This document shows positions 41,403 through 50,612 of a stretch of DNA of 64,000 nt, piece after piece; position 1 is the first letter of the stretch; each line of letters opens with the position of its first letter. The notes under the pieces are model-generated. The model saw only the letters and a list, made by a program, of their open reading frames with translations, was not told the origin of the DNA and made no database searches. Origin of the DNA: Reyranella sp. (GTDB lineage: Bacteria > Pseudomonadota > Alphaproteobacteria > Reyranellales > Reyranellaceae). The stretch is taken from NCBI RefSeq assembly GCF_004297405.1, contig NZ_SCVC01000046.1, positions 124,001 through 188,000 of the forward strand, in the 5' to 3' direction. Made by a program: the position numbers and the translations under genes.

Positions 41403-44056
41403 GCCGCGGCGGGCCGCCCGCCTTGGAGCGGCATCAGCACGGAGAAGAACGCCGGCAGCGCTATCAGATAGGCGACCGCGCCAACCAGCACGACGGCAGG
41501 CAGGCCGAAGCTGGTGGCCACGATCGGCACCAGGGCGGCACCGATCACCGAGAAGCAGCCGTTGATGCCCCAGGCCCACAGGAACATGTGGTCCTTGCCC
41601 AGCCGGCCGAGCATCGTCATCGCCGTCGGCATGGGGAAGCCCATGAGGAACGCCGGTGGGAAGATGATCGCGAGGCAAAGCAGGATGCGCAGCGCGTAGG
41701 GCAGCGTGCCGATCCAATCCAGCGCATGGTCGATCGTGAAGGCATAGACCGCCAGGATCACGAAGATCGCGAGAAAGACCTTCGGCATGAAGGTGCGTGT
41801 CCGGTCGAGGAAACGCTCGGCGTAGAAGCTGCCGATGCCGGAGAAGACCAGCATGCCGGTGATCAGCACCGACGCCGACACGGTCGCGTTGGAGAGCGCC
41901 AGGATGAAGTGGGAGATCATGCCCACCTCGACGATGATGTACCCCAACCCCAGGCAGAGGAAATAGATCATCGTGCCGAACTTGCCCGGATAGCGGCTGA
42001 AGATGGTGCGCCAGCCGAAGATCACCGGGAACAGGACCAGGGTGAGCGCAAAGACGGTCGCGATGCCGAGCGTGGCCCAGAGCAGCAGGTAGCCCCATTC
42101 ATCCTGCACCAGCTCGAGCCGGTCGGTGAACTTCAGCAGGTCCGGCACCTTGATGTAGGCCGCGAAGTAGGGCTGGTGGTTGGTGAGGATGCGGGTGTCG
42201 AAGACGTATTCGTCCGCAACCTTCTGCCAGCCGCCGTCGATCAGATAATGCCAGGCCAGACGGCCTAGCACTGTGGCAGGAATCTTCGGGACTGGCGGCG
42301 CGCCGTCGGCCTGTGTCTCCGAGGCACCCGGGGTGGCCCCTGCGATGCCGGGCGGCGGCTTGTCGTTCGGCTCGTTCTCGGGCGGCGCGGTCGGATCCGC
42401 CGGCTGGCCGGTGAAGAAGAACTGGTTGCGATAGTCGGCGAGAATCTGCGGCAGTTCGGCCGTATCGACCTTGATGCCGGGATAGTAGATCTCGTCGAAG
42501 GACATCGCCTTGGAGTGGGCGCTGAGCTTGGCGATCTCCTCGGGCGTGAAACCGTTGCGCTTGTAGAGCACGGTCGTGGTCGAGAGATAGGCCGAGACGA
42601 CGTAGAACTCGTTGGCGATATCCTTGCCGCCGTCGACATCGCGTGCCGCCGCCACCATCGTGGCGTAGAGCTTCAGCACCGACTTCGGCGGCTCTTCCTT
42701 GTTCCACAAAGTGACCGACAGGATGCCATCGGGCTTTAGCGCCCGCATATACGCGCTCATCGCCTCGCGCGTGTAGGAGTACTTCTCGACGATCGAGAAG
42801 CCACCGGGGCTCGACAGGCCGGCCGAGTCGGCCAGCGACAGGTCGACCACGTCGTAACGGTTCTTGGTATGCGCGACGTAGAGCCGGCCGTCATAGTCGA
42901 TGACGTCGATCTTGGGATTGTTCAGGATGTCGCCGGTGAAATCGCGCAGATGCTTGTCTTCGCGGAACGCCGTCAGCACCGCGGGATTGCCCTCGGCGAC
43001 CGTCACCTTCTGCGACCCCGACTTCAGCGCCACAGCCGTCGAGATACCGCCGCCGAACTGGACCACGAACGTCGAGGGGTCCTTCTTCAGCAGGTACGGG
43101 TAGTACATCGGCAGATACTTAAAGTAGGCCGTCTCGTCCGCCGGCAGGTCCTTGATGATACCGGAGGGGCCTTCCGAATCGATGTAGAGGCCGAGATAGG
43201 CGTTCGACGGCATCTTCGGCAGGTTGAAGGCGGCGTTGTCCGACAGGCCCGGCGCGAAATGCAGGTAGGAGCTCGAATAAACCTCGAGGTAGCCGAACGG
43301 CGAGGTACGCTCGTAGGTGCGCTTGTTGTCGGGGAACTTGCGGACGTAGGAGACGCCCTTGTAGTCCGACACGGCGAGCTTCGGGATGCCGAGCACCTGC
43401 GGCGCGACGTGGTGCACGGCAGCTGAGAGGATCGCCACGCCGACGATGGCGGCGATGCCGCGACGATCGCCCATGGCCACGAACCAGAGGATGCCGCCAG
43501 CCAGCCAGAGCAGCAGCGGCGCCATGATGAGATCGCTGGGCCGCCAGGCATACATGGCGAGCAACACCGCGAGGCCGCACAGGCCCGAGCCCACAAGGTC
43601 GGCGAAATAGACACGATTGAAGGTCTTCTGTGCCTTCAGGAAGACCACGCCGAGATAGAGCGCGCCTGCCAGGAACGGCAGGAAGTAGAGCACGAAATTG
43701 GCGAACAGCCGCCACTTCTGCATCGGGTCGGAGATCAGGAAGATGGCGTTGAACGGCACCTGCTGGGCGGCAAGGTTGCACACCACCATCAACGGGCCGA
43801 AGGCCAGCAGCGCACCCTTGATCGCACCGATCCAGTGGCGTTCGAACCAGCTCTTGCCAACGCACATGACCGCGCTGGTAAGGCCGAAGCCGAACATGGC
43901 GAGGCTCACCACCAGCGAGCCGAAATGCGCCCAGCTCCCTACCGAAAAGACGCGCATGATGCCGATCTGCAGCGCGATGATGCTACCGGCGACCAGGCCT
44001 ACAGACAGATAGAAGGCAAGCGAGGGGCGATGGTCGAGATCGACCGCGACGGTCAA
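41399..44056 (-). CDS. Large membrane protein with spermidine-synthase-like domain
   Basis: An 885-aa protein with ~6 N-terminal helices (15-215), a central soluble SpeE-like Rossmann segment (~310-560; FVVQFGGGISTAVALKSGSQKVTVAEGNP, DVIDYDGRLYV, VVDLSLADS) and ~6 C-terminal helices (~675-880). The middle has the G-x-G-x-x and acidic strand layout of aminopropyltransferase/methyltransferase domains, but no clear putrescine-site residues. These membrane-embedded relatives have unknown substrates. The downstream hydrolase overlaps its stop. The gene is tightly coupled and is the head of the HD-hydrolase operon. Confidence 0.85.
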   Translation of the reverse strand: MTVAVDLDHRPSLAFYLSVGLVAGSIIALQIGIMRVFSVGSWAHFGSLVVSLAMFGFGLTSAVMCVGKSWFERHWIGAIKGALLAFGPLMVVCNLAAQQVPFNAIFLISDPMQKWRLFANFVLYFLPFLAGALYLGVVFLKAQKTFNRVYFADLVGSGLCGLAVLLAMYAWRPSDLIMAPLLLWLAGGILWFVAMGDRRGIAAIVGVAILSAAVHHVAPQVLGIPKLAVSDYKGVSYVRKFPDNKRTYERTSPFGYLEVYSSSYLHFAPGLSDNAAFNLPKMPSNAYLGLYIDSEGPSGIIKDLPADETAYFKYLPMYYPYLLKKDPSTFVVQFGGGISTAVALKSGSQKVTVAEGNPAVLTAFREDKHLRDFTGDILNNPKIDVIDYDGRLYVAHTKNRYDVVDLSLADSAGLSSPGGFSIVEKYSYTREAMSAYMRALKPDGILSVTLWNKEEPPKSVLKLYATMVAAARDVDGGKDIANEFYVVSAYLSTTTVLYKRNGFTPEEIAKLSAHSKAMSFDEIYYPGIKVDTAELPQILADYRNQFFFTGQPADPTAPPENEPNDKPPPGIAGATPGASETQADGAPPVPKIPATVLGRLAWHYLIDGGWQKVADEYVFDTRILTNHQPYFAAYIKVPDLLKFTDRLELVQDEWGYLLLWATLGIATVFALTLVLFPVIFGWRTIFSRYPGKFGTMIYFLCLGLGYIIVEVGMISHFILALSNATVSASVLITGMLVFSGIGSFYAERFLDRTRTFMPKVFLAIFVILAVYAFTIDHALDWIGTLPYALRILLCLAIIFPPAFLMGFPMPTAMTMLGRLGKDHMFLWAWGINGCFSVIGAALVPIVATSFGLPAVVLVGAVAYLIALPAFFSVLMPLQGGRPAAA

Positions 44057-44128
44057 GGGGGCTCTCCGTTGTTGTTGGATCGCTTTGTGCGATCTTCAGA
44101 GGGGGCTTTTGGGGAGCCCGAAGTCCGT

Positions 44129-44197
44129 GTCATCCGGCATGGACCGAAGCGAGGAACCTTTGTTTATCGAGAAGGTCCCTCGCTCCGCCCGGATGAC
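44129..44197. repeat. Imperfect long inverted repeat (REP-like)
   Basis: GTCATCCGG at 44129-44137 pairs with CCGGATGAC at 44189-44197, and the inner parts (GAAGCGAGGAACCTT / AAGGTCCCTCGCTCC) pair imperfectly. This looks like a dispersed intergenic REP-type element and could also end the isoaspartyl methyltransferase-side transcripts. Confidence 0.6.
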
Positions 44198-44211
44198 AAT
44201 GTTGTTGCCTG

Positions 44212-45081
44212 CTAGCGGTTGTGCGTGCCGACGATCTTGTCGCCTTCGAGCTTGGTGAAGGGCACGAAGGGCACGATCTTGCCGCCGTAGATGTCCTCGC
44301 GGCTCGTGGTGATGGAGCCGTCGGCACCCTGGGTCTTGGTCACCTTGAGCACGCGCTGCGCGCCCGGCGGACCGACCGGGATGACCATCAGGCCGCCCGA
44401 CTTGAGCTGCTTCAGCAGCGGCGGCGGGACGTGGTCGATGCCGGTGGTCACGATGATCTTGTCGAACGGAGCGACCTCTTCCCAGCCGTAGTAGCCGTCC
44501 GCGTGCTTGGTCTTGATGTGCTGGAACTCGGTGTAGCCCTTGTCGATCAGCTTGTCGTAGAGGCCACGTGTGCGCTGGGCGAGCGGCGCGATGATCTCGA
44601 TCGTGTAGGTATTCTCGGTCAGGTTGGCGAGATAGGCCGACTGCACGCCCGAACCGGTGCCGATCTCGAGCACCTTCTCGCCGCGCTTCACGTCAATGAC
44701 GTTGGTCATGCGGCCCTGGATGTGTGGGCCCGACATGGTGACGCCGTAGCCGATGTCGAGGAAGTTGTGCTCGTAGGCCCGCTTGTGGATCGCCGGATTG
44801 ATCGAGGCGAACTCTTCGCGCGGCGTGAGCAGAAAGGCGCGGCTGGTCTTGGCGTCCCAGATGTCCTTGTTGCGCAGGAGGGCCTGGAAGCGGTCCCAGC
44901 GCTGGCCAAGAAATACCGGATCTTCACCGCGGGCCTTGCCCCAGGCGATGAAGTTATCGCGAGTGTCGGTCGGCGGGTTGAGATCCCAGCTGTAGGGTTT
45001 GATGGTCGCGGCAATGGCCGGGGCGGCCAGCACACTGGCGGCGACGGCCACCGAACCGGAGACGAAAGTGCGCCTCTTCAA
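44212..45081 (-). CDS. Exported protein-L-isoaspartate O-methyltransferase homologue
   Basis: A 289-aa PIMT-family protein. The catalytic domain has DVKRGEKVLEIGTGSGVQSAYLA (SAM motif I), HADGYYGWEEVAPFDKIIVT and LKQLKSGGLMVIPVG; PIMT repairs isoaspartyl residues. The start TTG 45081 is preceded by AAGGAGG and gives a Tat-like signal (KRRTFVSGSVAVAASVLA) with AA cleavage. Extracytoplasmic PIMT-type proteins are unusual because SAM is cytoplasmic, so the role may differ or the protein may be retained in the cytoplasm or act as a lipoprotein-like factor. Confidence 0.8.
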   Translation of the reverse strand: MKRRTFVSGSVAVAASVLAAPAIAATIKPYSWDLNPPTDTRDNFIAWGKARGEDPVFLGQRWDRFQALLRNKDIWDAKTSRAFLLTPREEFASINPAIHKRAYEHNFLDIGYGVTMSGPHIQGRMTNVIDVKRGEKVLEIGTGSGVQSAYLANLTENTYTIEIIAPLAQRTRGLYDKLIDKGYTEFQHIKTKHADGYYGWEEVAPFDKIIVTTGIDHVPPPLLKQLKSGGLMVIPVGPPGAQRVLKVTKTQGADGSITTSREDIYGGKIVPFVPFTKLEGDKIVGTHNR

Positions 45082-45260
45082 GATATCCTCCTTGGCACGG
45101 ACCCCAGGCGAGAGGGGGACGAACCGCCGGAAAAGCCCGGCGAATCGGGGGCAGCCGCACAGCCGACTAGATACGGGAATTGTGGCAGATTTGCCAGCGC
45201 GGCCACACTGGCGGCCGGCCAACTCCCTGAAATCACAAGGAAGAATTCGGAGTGGCCAGA

Positions 45261-46055
45261 CTACATGATCTGGTTCACGACGCCGCCGTCCACACGCACT
45301 GCCGCGCCGGACGTCGCGGATGCCATCTCGCTGCAAAGATAGACGCCCATCGCGGCGACCTCGTCGGCCGATGTGAAGCGCCGCACGAGCGAGGTCGGCC
45401 GGAAGTCCCGGATGAACTCGGCTTCGAGTTCGGCCACCGTCTTGCCGGCCGTCTTCGCGCGTTCAGCACGCATTCTGTCGGTCGTTTCGGTATGGGTCGG
45501 CCCCGGCAACAGGGCATTCACGGTGACGCCGGTACCGGCGAGTTCCATGGCAAAGCCGCGGCTGATCGAGAGCTGCGCGGTCTTGCTCATGCCGTAGTGG
45601 ATCATCTCCCGCGGGATATTGAGAGCCGATTCGCTCGATACGAACAGGATGCGGCCCCAGCCGCGTTGGGCCATGCCCGGCGCGTAGTGCCGCGTGAAGC
45701 GCACGCCACTCATGACGTTCACCTCGAAGAAGCGCTGCCATTCGGCATCGTCGATCTCGAAGGCCGGCTTTCGATCGTAGATACCGAGGTTGTTTACCAG
45801 GATATCGACCGCCGGCAGCTTGGCGAACACGGCCTGGGCGCCGGCGGCCGTAGCGCAATCCTCGGCGATGCCCGTCGCCTTGGCCTCCGGCACCGCTTCT
45901 TTCAGCCGCCGCAGCGCGTCGTCGACGCCAGCTTGACTACGGCCGGTGATCACCACGCTCGCCCCTTCGGCCGCCAGACCACGCGCGATCGCGTAGCCGA
46001 TGCCGGCCGTCGAGCCGGTGATCAGCGCATGCTTGCCGGCAAGCCCCAGGTCCAT
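45261..46055 (-). CDS. SDR-family oxidoreductase
   Basis: A 264-aa short-chain dehydrogenase/reductase. NAD(P) motif TGSTAGIGYAIARGLAAEG at ~14-32, NNLGIYD (NNAG equivalent, here NNLG), catalytic Ser-Tyr-Lys in SSESALNIPREMIHYGMSK and the C-terminal GAAVRVDGG. The substrate is not evident. It is 7 bases downstream of the AMP-ligase gene's end, so the two are one transcript. Confidence 0.9.
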   Translation of the reverse strand: MDLGLAGKHALITGSTAGIGYAIARGLAAEGASVVITGRSQAGVDDALRRLKEAVPEAKATGIAEDCATAAGAQAVFAKLPAVDILVNNLGIYDRKPAFEIDDAEWQRFFEVNVMSGVRFTRHYAPGMAQRGWGRILFVSSESALNIPREMIHYGMSKTAQLSISRGFAMELAGTGVTVNALLPGPTHTETTDRMRAERAKTAGKTVAELEAEFIRDFRPTSLVRRFTSADEVAAMGVYLCSEMASATSGAAVRVDGGVVNQIM

Positions 46056-46062
46056 TGCGCCC

Positions 46063-47310
46063 TCATGTGTACTTTCTGATGTCGTCGATCACCTTGCCGT
46101 CGTTCGGCAGGCTGCCCGGCTTGGCGAACTCGACCTTGCCACCAACTTTGCAAACGGTGCGGATGGTGCCTTCCAACGCCTTCTCGAGATCCGCCGACGA
46201 CTGAGCGGTTTCGACCTGGAGCGTCATGGTATCGGCCTGATTGACCCAGTCGATCACCAGCCGCAGGCGGCCGAGGCCGGGATGCTTCTTGGCGATTTCG
46301 GCGATCTGCTCGGGATCAACGAACATGCCGCGCACCTTGGTGCGCTGGTCGGCACGGCCCATCCAGCCTTTGATGCGCATGTTGGTGCGCCCGCAGGGGC
46401 TTGTCCCCGCCAACACGGCCGACATGTCGCCGGTGCCGAAGCGGATCAGCGGATAGGCGCGGTTGAACGAGGTCACCACGACTTCGCCGACATCGCCCTC
46501 AGGCACCGGATCGCCGGTGCCGGGACGCACGATCTCCACGATCACGCCTTCGTCGACGACCATGCCTTCGACCGCGCCGTCGGGGCCTTCGGACTCATAG
46601 GCGATGGTGCCGAGATCGGCCGTGCCGTAGCTCTGCAGGCAGGTCATGCCCTTGTCACGGAACATCTGCCGCAGGGATGGCGGCAGCGCCTCGGCACCGA
46701 CGAAGGCATGCTTCAGGGAGGAGATGTCCTTGCCCAGCTCCGTCGCCTTCTCGATCAGGATCTTGAGGAACGACGGCGTGCCGACATAGCCGGTCGGTCG
46801 GATCGCGGCGATGGCGTCGAGCTGCAACTCGGTATTGCCGACGCCGCCCGGCACGACGGCGCAACCCAGCGCCCGCGCCGCCGACTCCATCATCATTCCG
46901 GCCGGCGTCAGGTGATAGGCGAAGGTGTTGTAGACGACGTCGCCCGGTCGGAAGCCGCAGGCATACATAGCGCGCGCGCCGCGGAAATAGTCGGGTTCGT
47001 CGGTGTCGATCTCGAAGATCGGGCCGGGCGACATGAAGACATGGCGCACCTTGCTCATCGGCACGGTGATCAGCCCACCCATCGGCGGGTTCTTCTTCTG
47101 CACCTCGCTCAGCATAGACTTGCGCAGAACGGGCAGCCCGGCGAGCGCGGCGCGGGAGGTTACCGATTCCGGATCGATATCCTTCAGCCACTCCGCGAAG
47201 AACGGGGCATTCGCCTTGGCATGGGCAATTTGCTGCGGCAGGGCCTGCATCAAGGCCTTCTCGCGCGCTTCGGGGGTCCTGGTCTCCAACGTGTCGTAGT
47301 GCGGCGACAT
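46063..47310 (-). CDS. PaaK-like AMP-dependent CoA ligase
   Basis: A 415-aa phenylacetate-CoA-ligase-type protein. Start ATG 47310 has GGGAGAG. Motifs: QLDAIAAIRPTGYVGTPSF, LQSYGTADLGTIAYESEG (T-x-(D/E)-x-G loop), RFGTGDMSAVLAG and GRADQRTKVRGMFVDPEQI. It has no strong P-loop as in classical ANL ligases, as usual for PaaK relatives. It likely activates an aromatic or alicyclic acid to CoA. It is coupled with the SDR gene 7 bases downstream, so a short catabolic route is plausible. Confidence 0.85.
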   Translation of the reverse strand: MSPHYDTLETRTPEAREKALMQALPQQIAHAKANAPFFAEWLKDIDPESVTSRAALAGLPVLRKSMLSEVQKKNPPMGGLITVPMSKVRHVFMSPGPIFEIDTDEPDYFRGARAMYACGFRPGDVVYNTFAYHLTPAGMMMESAARALGCAVVPGGVGNTELQLDAIAAIRPTGYVGTPSFLKILIEKATELGKDISSLKHAFVGAEALPPSLRQMFRDKGMTCLQSYGTADLGTIAYESEGPDGAVEGMVVDEGVIVEIVRPGTGDPVPEGDVGEVVVTSFNRAYPLIRFGTGDMSAVLAGTSPCGRTNMRIKGWMGRADQRTKVRGMFVDPEQIAEIAKKHPGLGRLRLVIDWVNQADTMTLQVETAQSSADLEKALEGTIRTVCKVGGKVEFAKPGSLPNDGKVIDDIRKYT

Positions 47311-47424
47311 GCGTCTCTCCCGTTGCCATGCTGTCTTTGAACGGACGGTAGAGCCCCCCTTCCGGCCTTGCAACGCCGCGGCTCCTGCATAATATCAGAG
47401 CTCGAATATTATGGAGTCACTGCC

Positions 47425-47904
47425 ATGTCGTCCGTCCGCATCGCCTACGAAACCTTCCAGAAGACCGCACCGTCGGCCCAGGCCGCCCTGCTCGCCATGG
47501 GCAAGACCGCCGACGAAGCCGGCCTCGACAAGACGATCATCGAACTCGTGAAACTGCGCGTCTCGCAGATCAACAACTGCGCCTTCTGCCTGCAGATCCA
47601 TCTCAACGTCTCACGTCGGCTGGGCCTGCCGCAGGAAAAGCTCGACCTGGTCGCGACCTGGCACGAGGCCGGCATCTTCTCGGAGCGCGAGTGCGCGGCA
47701 CTCGCCTGGGCGGAGACCCTGACGCGACTGTCCGACAAGACCGTCTCCGATGAAGCCTACGACGCCGTGCGCCGGCACTTCAGCGAAAGCGAGACCATTT
47801 TCCTCAGCACCGCAGTCGCCACCATCAATGCCTGGAACCGGCTGGGCGCCGCTTTCCGTTTCGCCCCGCCGATCCAGAAGAAAGCCACCGACAAGGCAGC
47901 TTGA
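47425..47904 (+). CDS. Carboxymuconolactone decarboxylase-family (AhpD-like) protein
   Basis: A 159-aa AhpD-like protein: KLRVSQINNCAFCLQIH with the redox pair Cys52-x-x-Cys55 and His59, an all-helical fold. Such proteins are peroxidase partners or decarboxylases. GGAG upstream; divergent from the PaaK-like gene. Confidence 0.88.
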   Translation: MSSVRIAYETFQKTAPSAQAALLAMGKTADEAGLDKTIIELVKLRVSQINNCAFCLQIHLNVSRRLGLPQEKLDLVATWHEAGIFSERECAALAWAETLTRLSDKTVSDEAYDAVRRHFSESETIFLSTAVATINAWNRLGAAFRFAPPIQKKATDKAA

Positions 47905-47959
47905 GCCCTTACCGCCGAGGTAATTGCCGGCGGCGACCGGAAGCGGCGATGGTCGGTTC

Positions 47960-48337
47960 ATGTGGACCACCACCGCCGTTCCTCTGGCCTTTGCCGTCGT
48001 CGGCATCATTCACCTGCTGCCGGTCGGGCCGGTCTTCGCGCCCGAGATGTTGTCGCGCCTCTACGGCATCGCGCCGACCGACACCACGCTGCTGGTACTG
48101 ATGCGCCATCGCGCGGTGCTGCCGGCGCTGGTGGGCATCCTCTGCCTCTGGGCAAGCTGGTCGCCACAAGCGCGGCCGGCCGCGCTCCTGGCGGCCGCCA
48201 TCAACGTCGTGGGCTTCCTGGGCTTCTATGCCCTCTACGGCACTCCGGCCGGCGCGTTGCGCACCATCGCCATTGCCGATCTCGTGGCGCTCCCGCCGCT
48301 GGTCTATGCCGCGTGGAGGACTCTCGCCCGCTCCTAG
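47960..48337 (+). CDS. Small membrane protein
   Basis: A 125-aa protein with ~4 hydrophobic helices (~7-27, 50-68, 72-92, 98-118). The family is not recognised. It starts at ATG 47960, and its 3' end overlaps the stop of the convergent livF gene by 4 bases. Confidence 0.7.
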   Translation: MWTTTAVPLAFAVVGIIHLLPVGPVFAPEMLSRLYGIAPTDTTLLVLMRHRAVLPALVGILCLWASWSPQARPAALLAAAINVVGFLGFYALYGTPAGALRTIAIADLVALPPLVYAAWRTLARS

Positions 48338-49125
48338 AGCCAGCGTTTGCGGCGGCGGTAATGTTTGACGTCGCGGAAGGAGCGGCGGCCTTCGCCACCG
48401 ACACCCAGGTAGAACTCCTTGACGTCCTCGTTCTCGCGCAAGGAGGCGGCGTTGCCGTCGAGCACCACCCTGCCATTCTCCAGAATGTAACCGTAATGGG
48501 CGTAGCGCAGCGCCACGTTGGTGTTCTGCTCGGCCAGCAAGATCGAGACTTTTTCCTTCTCGTTGAGGTTCTTCACGATCTCGAAGATCTCCTCAACGAG
48601 CTGCGGCGCCAGCCCCATCGACGGCTCGTCGAGCAGAATGGTGTTGGGTCGGCTCATCAGGGCACGGCCGATCGCCGTCATTTGCTGCTCGCCACCGGAC
48701 GTGTAGCCGGCCTGGCTGGTGCGCCGCTCCTTCAACCGCGGGAAGTAGTGATAGACCTTCTCGAGATCGTCGGCGATCTGACGCCGCTTGTTGCCGTGGA
48801 TGAACGCGCCGGTCAGCAGGTTCTCCTCGACAGTGAGGTGGCCGAAACAGTGGCGGCCTTCCATCACCTGGATAACGCCGCGACGCACCAGGTCGTTGGG
48901 CGAGAGCCCATCAACCCGCTCACCTCGGCAATGGATCTGACCCTTGGTGACTTCACCGCGCTCGGCCAGCAGCAAGTTCGAGATCGCCTTGAGCGTCGTC
49001 GACTTGCCGGCCCCGTTGGCGCCGAGCAGCGCCACGATGCCGCCGTCCGGCACCGATAGCGACACGCCCTTCAGCACCAGGATGACGTGATTATAGATGA
49101 CCTCGATGTTGGCCACGTCCAGCAC
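48334..49125 (-). CDS. livF: Branched-chain amino acid-type ABC transporter ATPase (LivF)
   Basis: A 263-aa ATPase: Walker A LLGANGAGKSTTLKA, signature-type SGGEQQMTAIGRALM, Walker B TILLDEPSMGLAP and switch His-less LLAEQN of LivF (Q-N in place of H). It pairs with LivG as the second ATPase of the HAAT importer. It is separated from livK by an 85-base gap with a strong hairpin. Confidence 0.95.
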   Translation of the reverse strand: MLDVANIEVIYNHVILVLKGVSLSVPDGGIVALLGANGAGKSTTLKAISNLLLAERGEVTKGQIHCRGERVDGLSPNDLVRRGVIQVMEGRHCFGHLTVEENLLTGAFIHGNKRRQIADDLEKVYHYFPRLKERRTSQAGYTSGGEQQMTAIGRALMSRPNTILLDEPSMGLAPQLVEEIFEIVKNLNEKEKVSILLAEQNTNVALRYAHYGYILENGRVVLDGNAASLRENEDVKEFYLGVGGEGRRSFRDVKHYRRRKRWL

Positions 49126-49150
49126 ATTGCTGGGCGCGGCCGCGGTGCCG

Positions 49151-49175
49151 ACCTCCCCCGCGCCGCGGGGGAGGT
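49151..49175. terminator. Strong GC hairpin between livK and livF
   Basis: Perfect 12-bp arms ACCTCCCCCGCG / CGCGGGGGAGGT around a single C. It is not followed by a T-run on either strand. It may stabilise the livK mRNA, attenuate livF, or be a REP-type sequence. Confidence 0.6.
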
Positions 49176-49210
49176 GACCTGATGGGTCGTAGGAAGCCGT
49201 CGTCGACAGC

Positions 49211-50548
49211 TCAGCTCTCCTTCGAGCAGTCGCGGATCGCCAGCTTCTTCTCGTCCGCGTACTTCTTGGCCGCCGCGGCGACCATCGGCTTCAGGACCTT
49301 GTCATCGGACTCGTACCACTCGCTGATGACGTTCCACTTCTTGCCGTCCCATTGCTGGATGCGACCGGCTCGCGTGCCTTCGTGATCCGAGCAGCTCACC
49401 TTCAGCGGCTGCAGCACACCCTCGAAGCCCAGCTCCTTGATGCGGGCGGCCGAGATCTCGAGGTTCTCGATGCCCCAGCGGACCTGCTCGCCAGTGAGCG
49501 GCTTGTTGCCGAACTTGGTCTGCGCCTTGCGGATCGACTCGACCCCCAGCATGCCGTTGACGAGGCCGCGGATGTAGAGCACCTCGCCGGTCTCGTCCCA
49601 CTTCGCCGACCCGAGACCTTTGTCGTAGAGGTACTTCTTGAGGTCGTTGTGGACGGCGAACTGGCCGGCGCCGTGCTGCAGCATGGCGGCGTTGTAACCC
49701 TTGGCGCCGTCCTCGGCCGGACGCACGTCAGGCTCGGCGCCTGACCACCACACGCCGTACATCTTGTCGCGCGGGAAGCCGACCGCGGCCGCTTCCTTGA
49801 TCGAGGTCGAGTTCATGACGCCCCAGCCCCACAGCAGGACATAGTCCGGCCGGTTCTGGCGGATCTGCAGCCACGTCGCTTTCTGCTCGACACCGGGATG
49901 GGTGACGGGCATCGGCGTGAAGGAGAAGCCGTGCATCTTGGCGCGCTCTTCGAGGAGAGCGATCGGCTCCTTGCCGTAGGGCGAGTCGTGATAGACCAGC
50001 ACGATCTTCTTGCCCTTGAGCTTGTCGAAGCCGCCTTCCTTCTTGGCGATGTGCTGCATGATGATGTCGGCAGCCGACCAGTAGGTGCCGAGCAACGGGA
50101 AGTTCCACTGGAACACACTGCCGTCGCGGCTCTCCGAACGACCATAGCCCATCGAGATGATGGGGATCTTGTCGATCGGCGCCTTTTCAGTGAGTGCGAA
50201 GGTGATGCCGGTGCTGAGCGGCGCGACGTACGCCGTTCCGGTCGGACCCTTGTTCTTCAGGCGCTCGTAGCACTCCACGCCGCGGTCGGTGGCGTAGCCG
50301 GTGTCGCATTCTTCGTAGTTCAACTTGACGCCGTTGATGCCGCCGTCACGCGCATTGATCAGCGCATAGTAATCGGCGATGCCGTTGGCGAACGGGATAC
50401 CGTTCGGAGCATAAGCGCCGGTACGATAGATCAGACCAGCAAGATACTGCTCGTTCTGCGCCCATGCCGTGGTGGCAATGGACGTGGTTGCGACGAAACC
50501 TGCCGCAACCGCGACCGCTCCCAGGAGCGCTGCCTTTCCTAGCCTCAT
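49211..50548 (-). CDS. Branched-chain amino acid-type substrate-binding protein (LivK)
   Basis: A 445-aa periplasmic binding protein of the HAAT family: signal peptide (MRLGKAALLGAVAVAAGFV...AWA), then NEQYLAGLIYRTGAYAPNG, and GVKLNYEECDTGYATDRGVECYERL. It is the longer form (>420 aa) typical of acid- or urea-like substrate binders in acyl-CoA-linked operons. It belongs to the same minus-strand operon as livM, livH and livG. Confidence 0.92.
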   Translation of the reverse strand: MRLGKAALLGAVAVAAGFVATTSIATTAWAQNEQYLAGLIYRTGAYAPNGIPFANGIADYYALINARDGGINGVKLNYEECDTGYATDRGVECYERLKNKGPTGTAYVAPLSTGITFALTEKAPIDKIPIISMGYGRSESRDGSVFQWNFPLLGTYWSAADIIMQHIAKKEGGFDKLKGKKIVLVYHDSPYGKEPIALLEERAKMHGFSFTPMPVTHPGVEQKATWLQIRQNRPDYVLLWGWGVMNSTSIKEAAAVGFPRDKMYGVWWSGAEPDVRPAEDGAKGYNAAMLQHGAGQFAVHNDLKKYLYDKGLGSAKWDETGEVLYIRGLVNGMLGVESIRKAQTKFGNKPLTGEQVRWGIENLEISAARIKELGFEGVLQPLKVSCSDHEGTRAGRIQQWDGKKWNVISEWYESDDKVLKPMVAAAAKKYADEKKLAIRDCSKES

Positions 50549-50612
50549 CGTTTCCTCCTTTGATTGTGGGTTGATCCTTCTCCGGGCAACCCTTGGTTTA
50601 AAGCCTAGTGGA

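Noticed and set aside
41399..44056. Calling the 885-aa protein a plain spermidine synthase (speE)
   Set aside because: The Rossmann part is related, but membrane helices on both sides and lack of clear putrescine-site residues make the enzyme activity unsupported.
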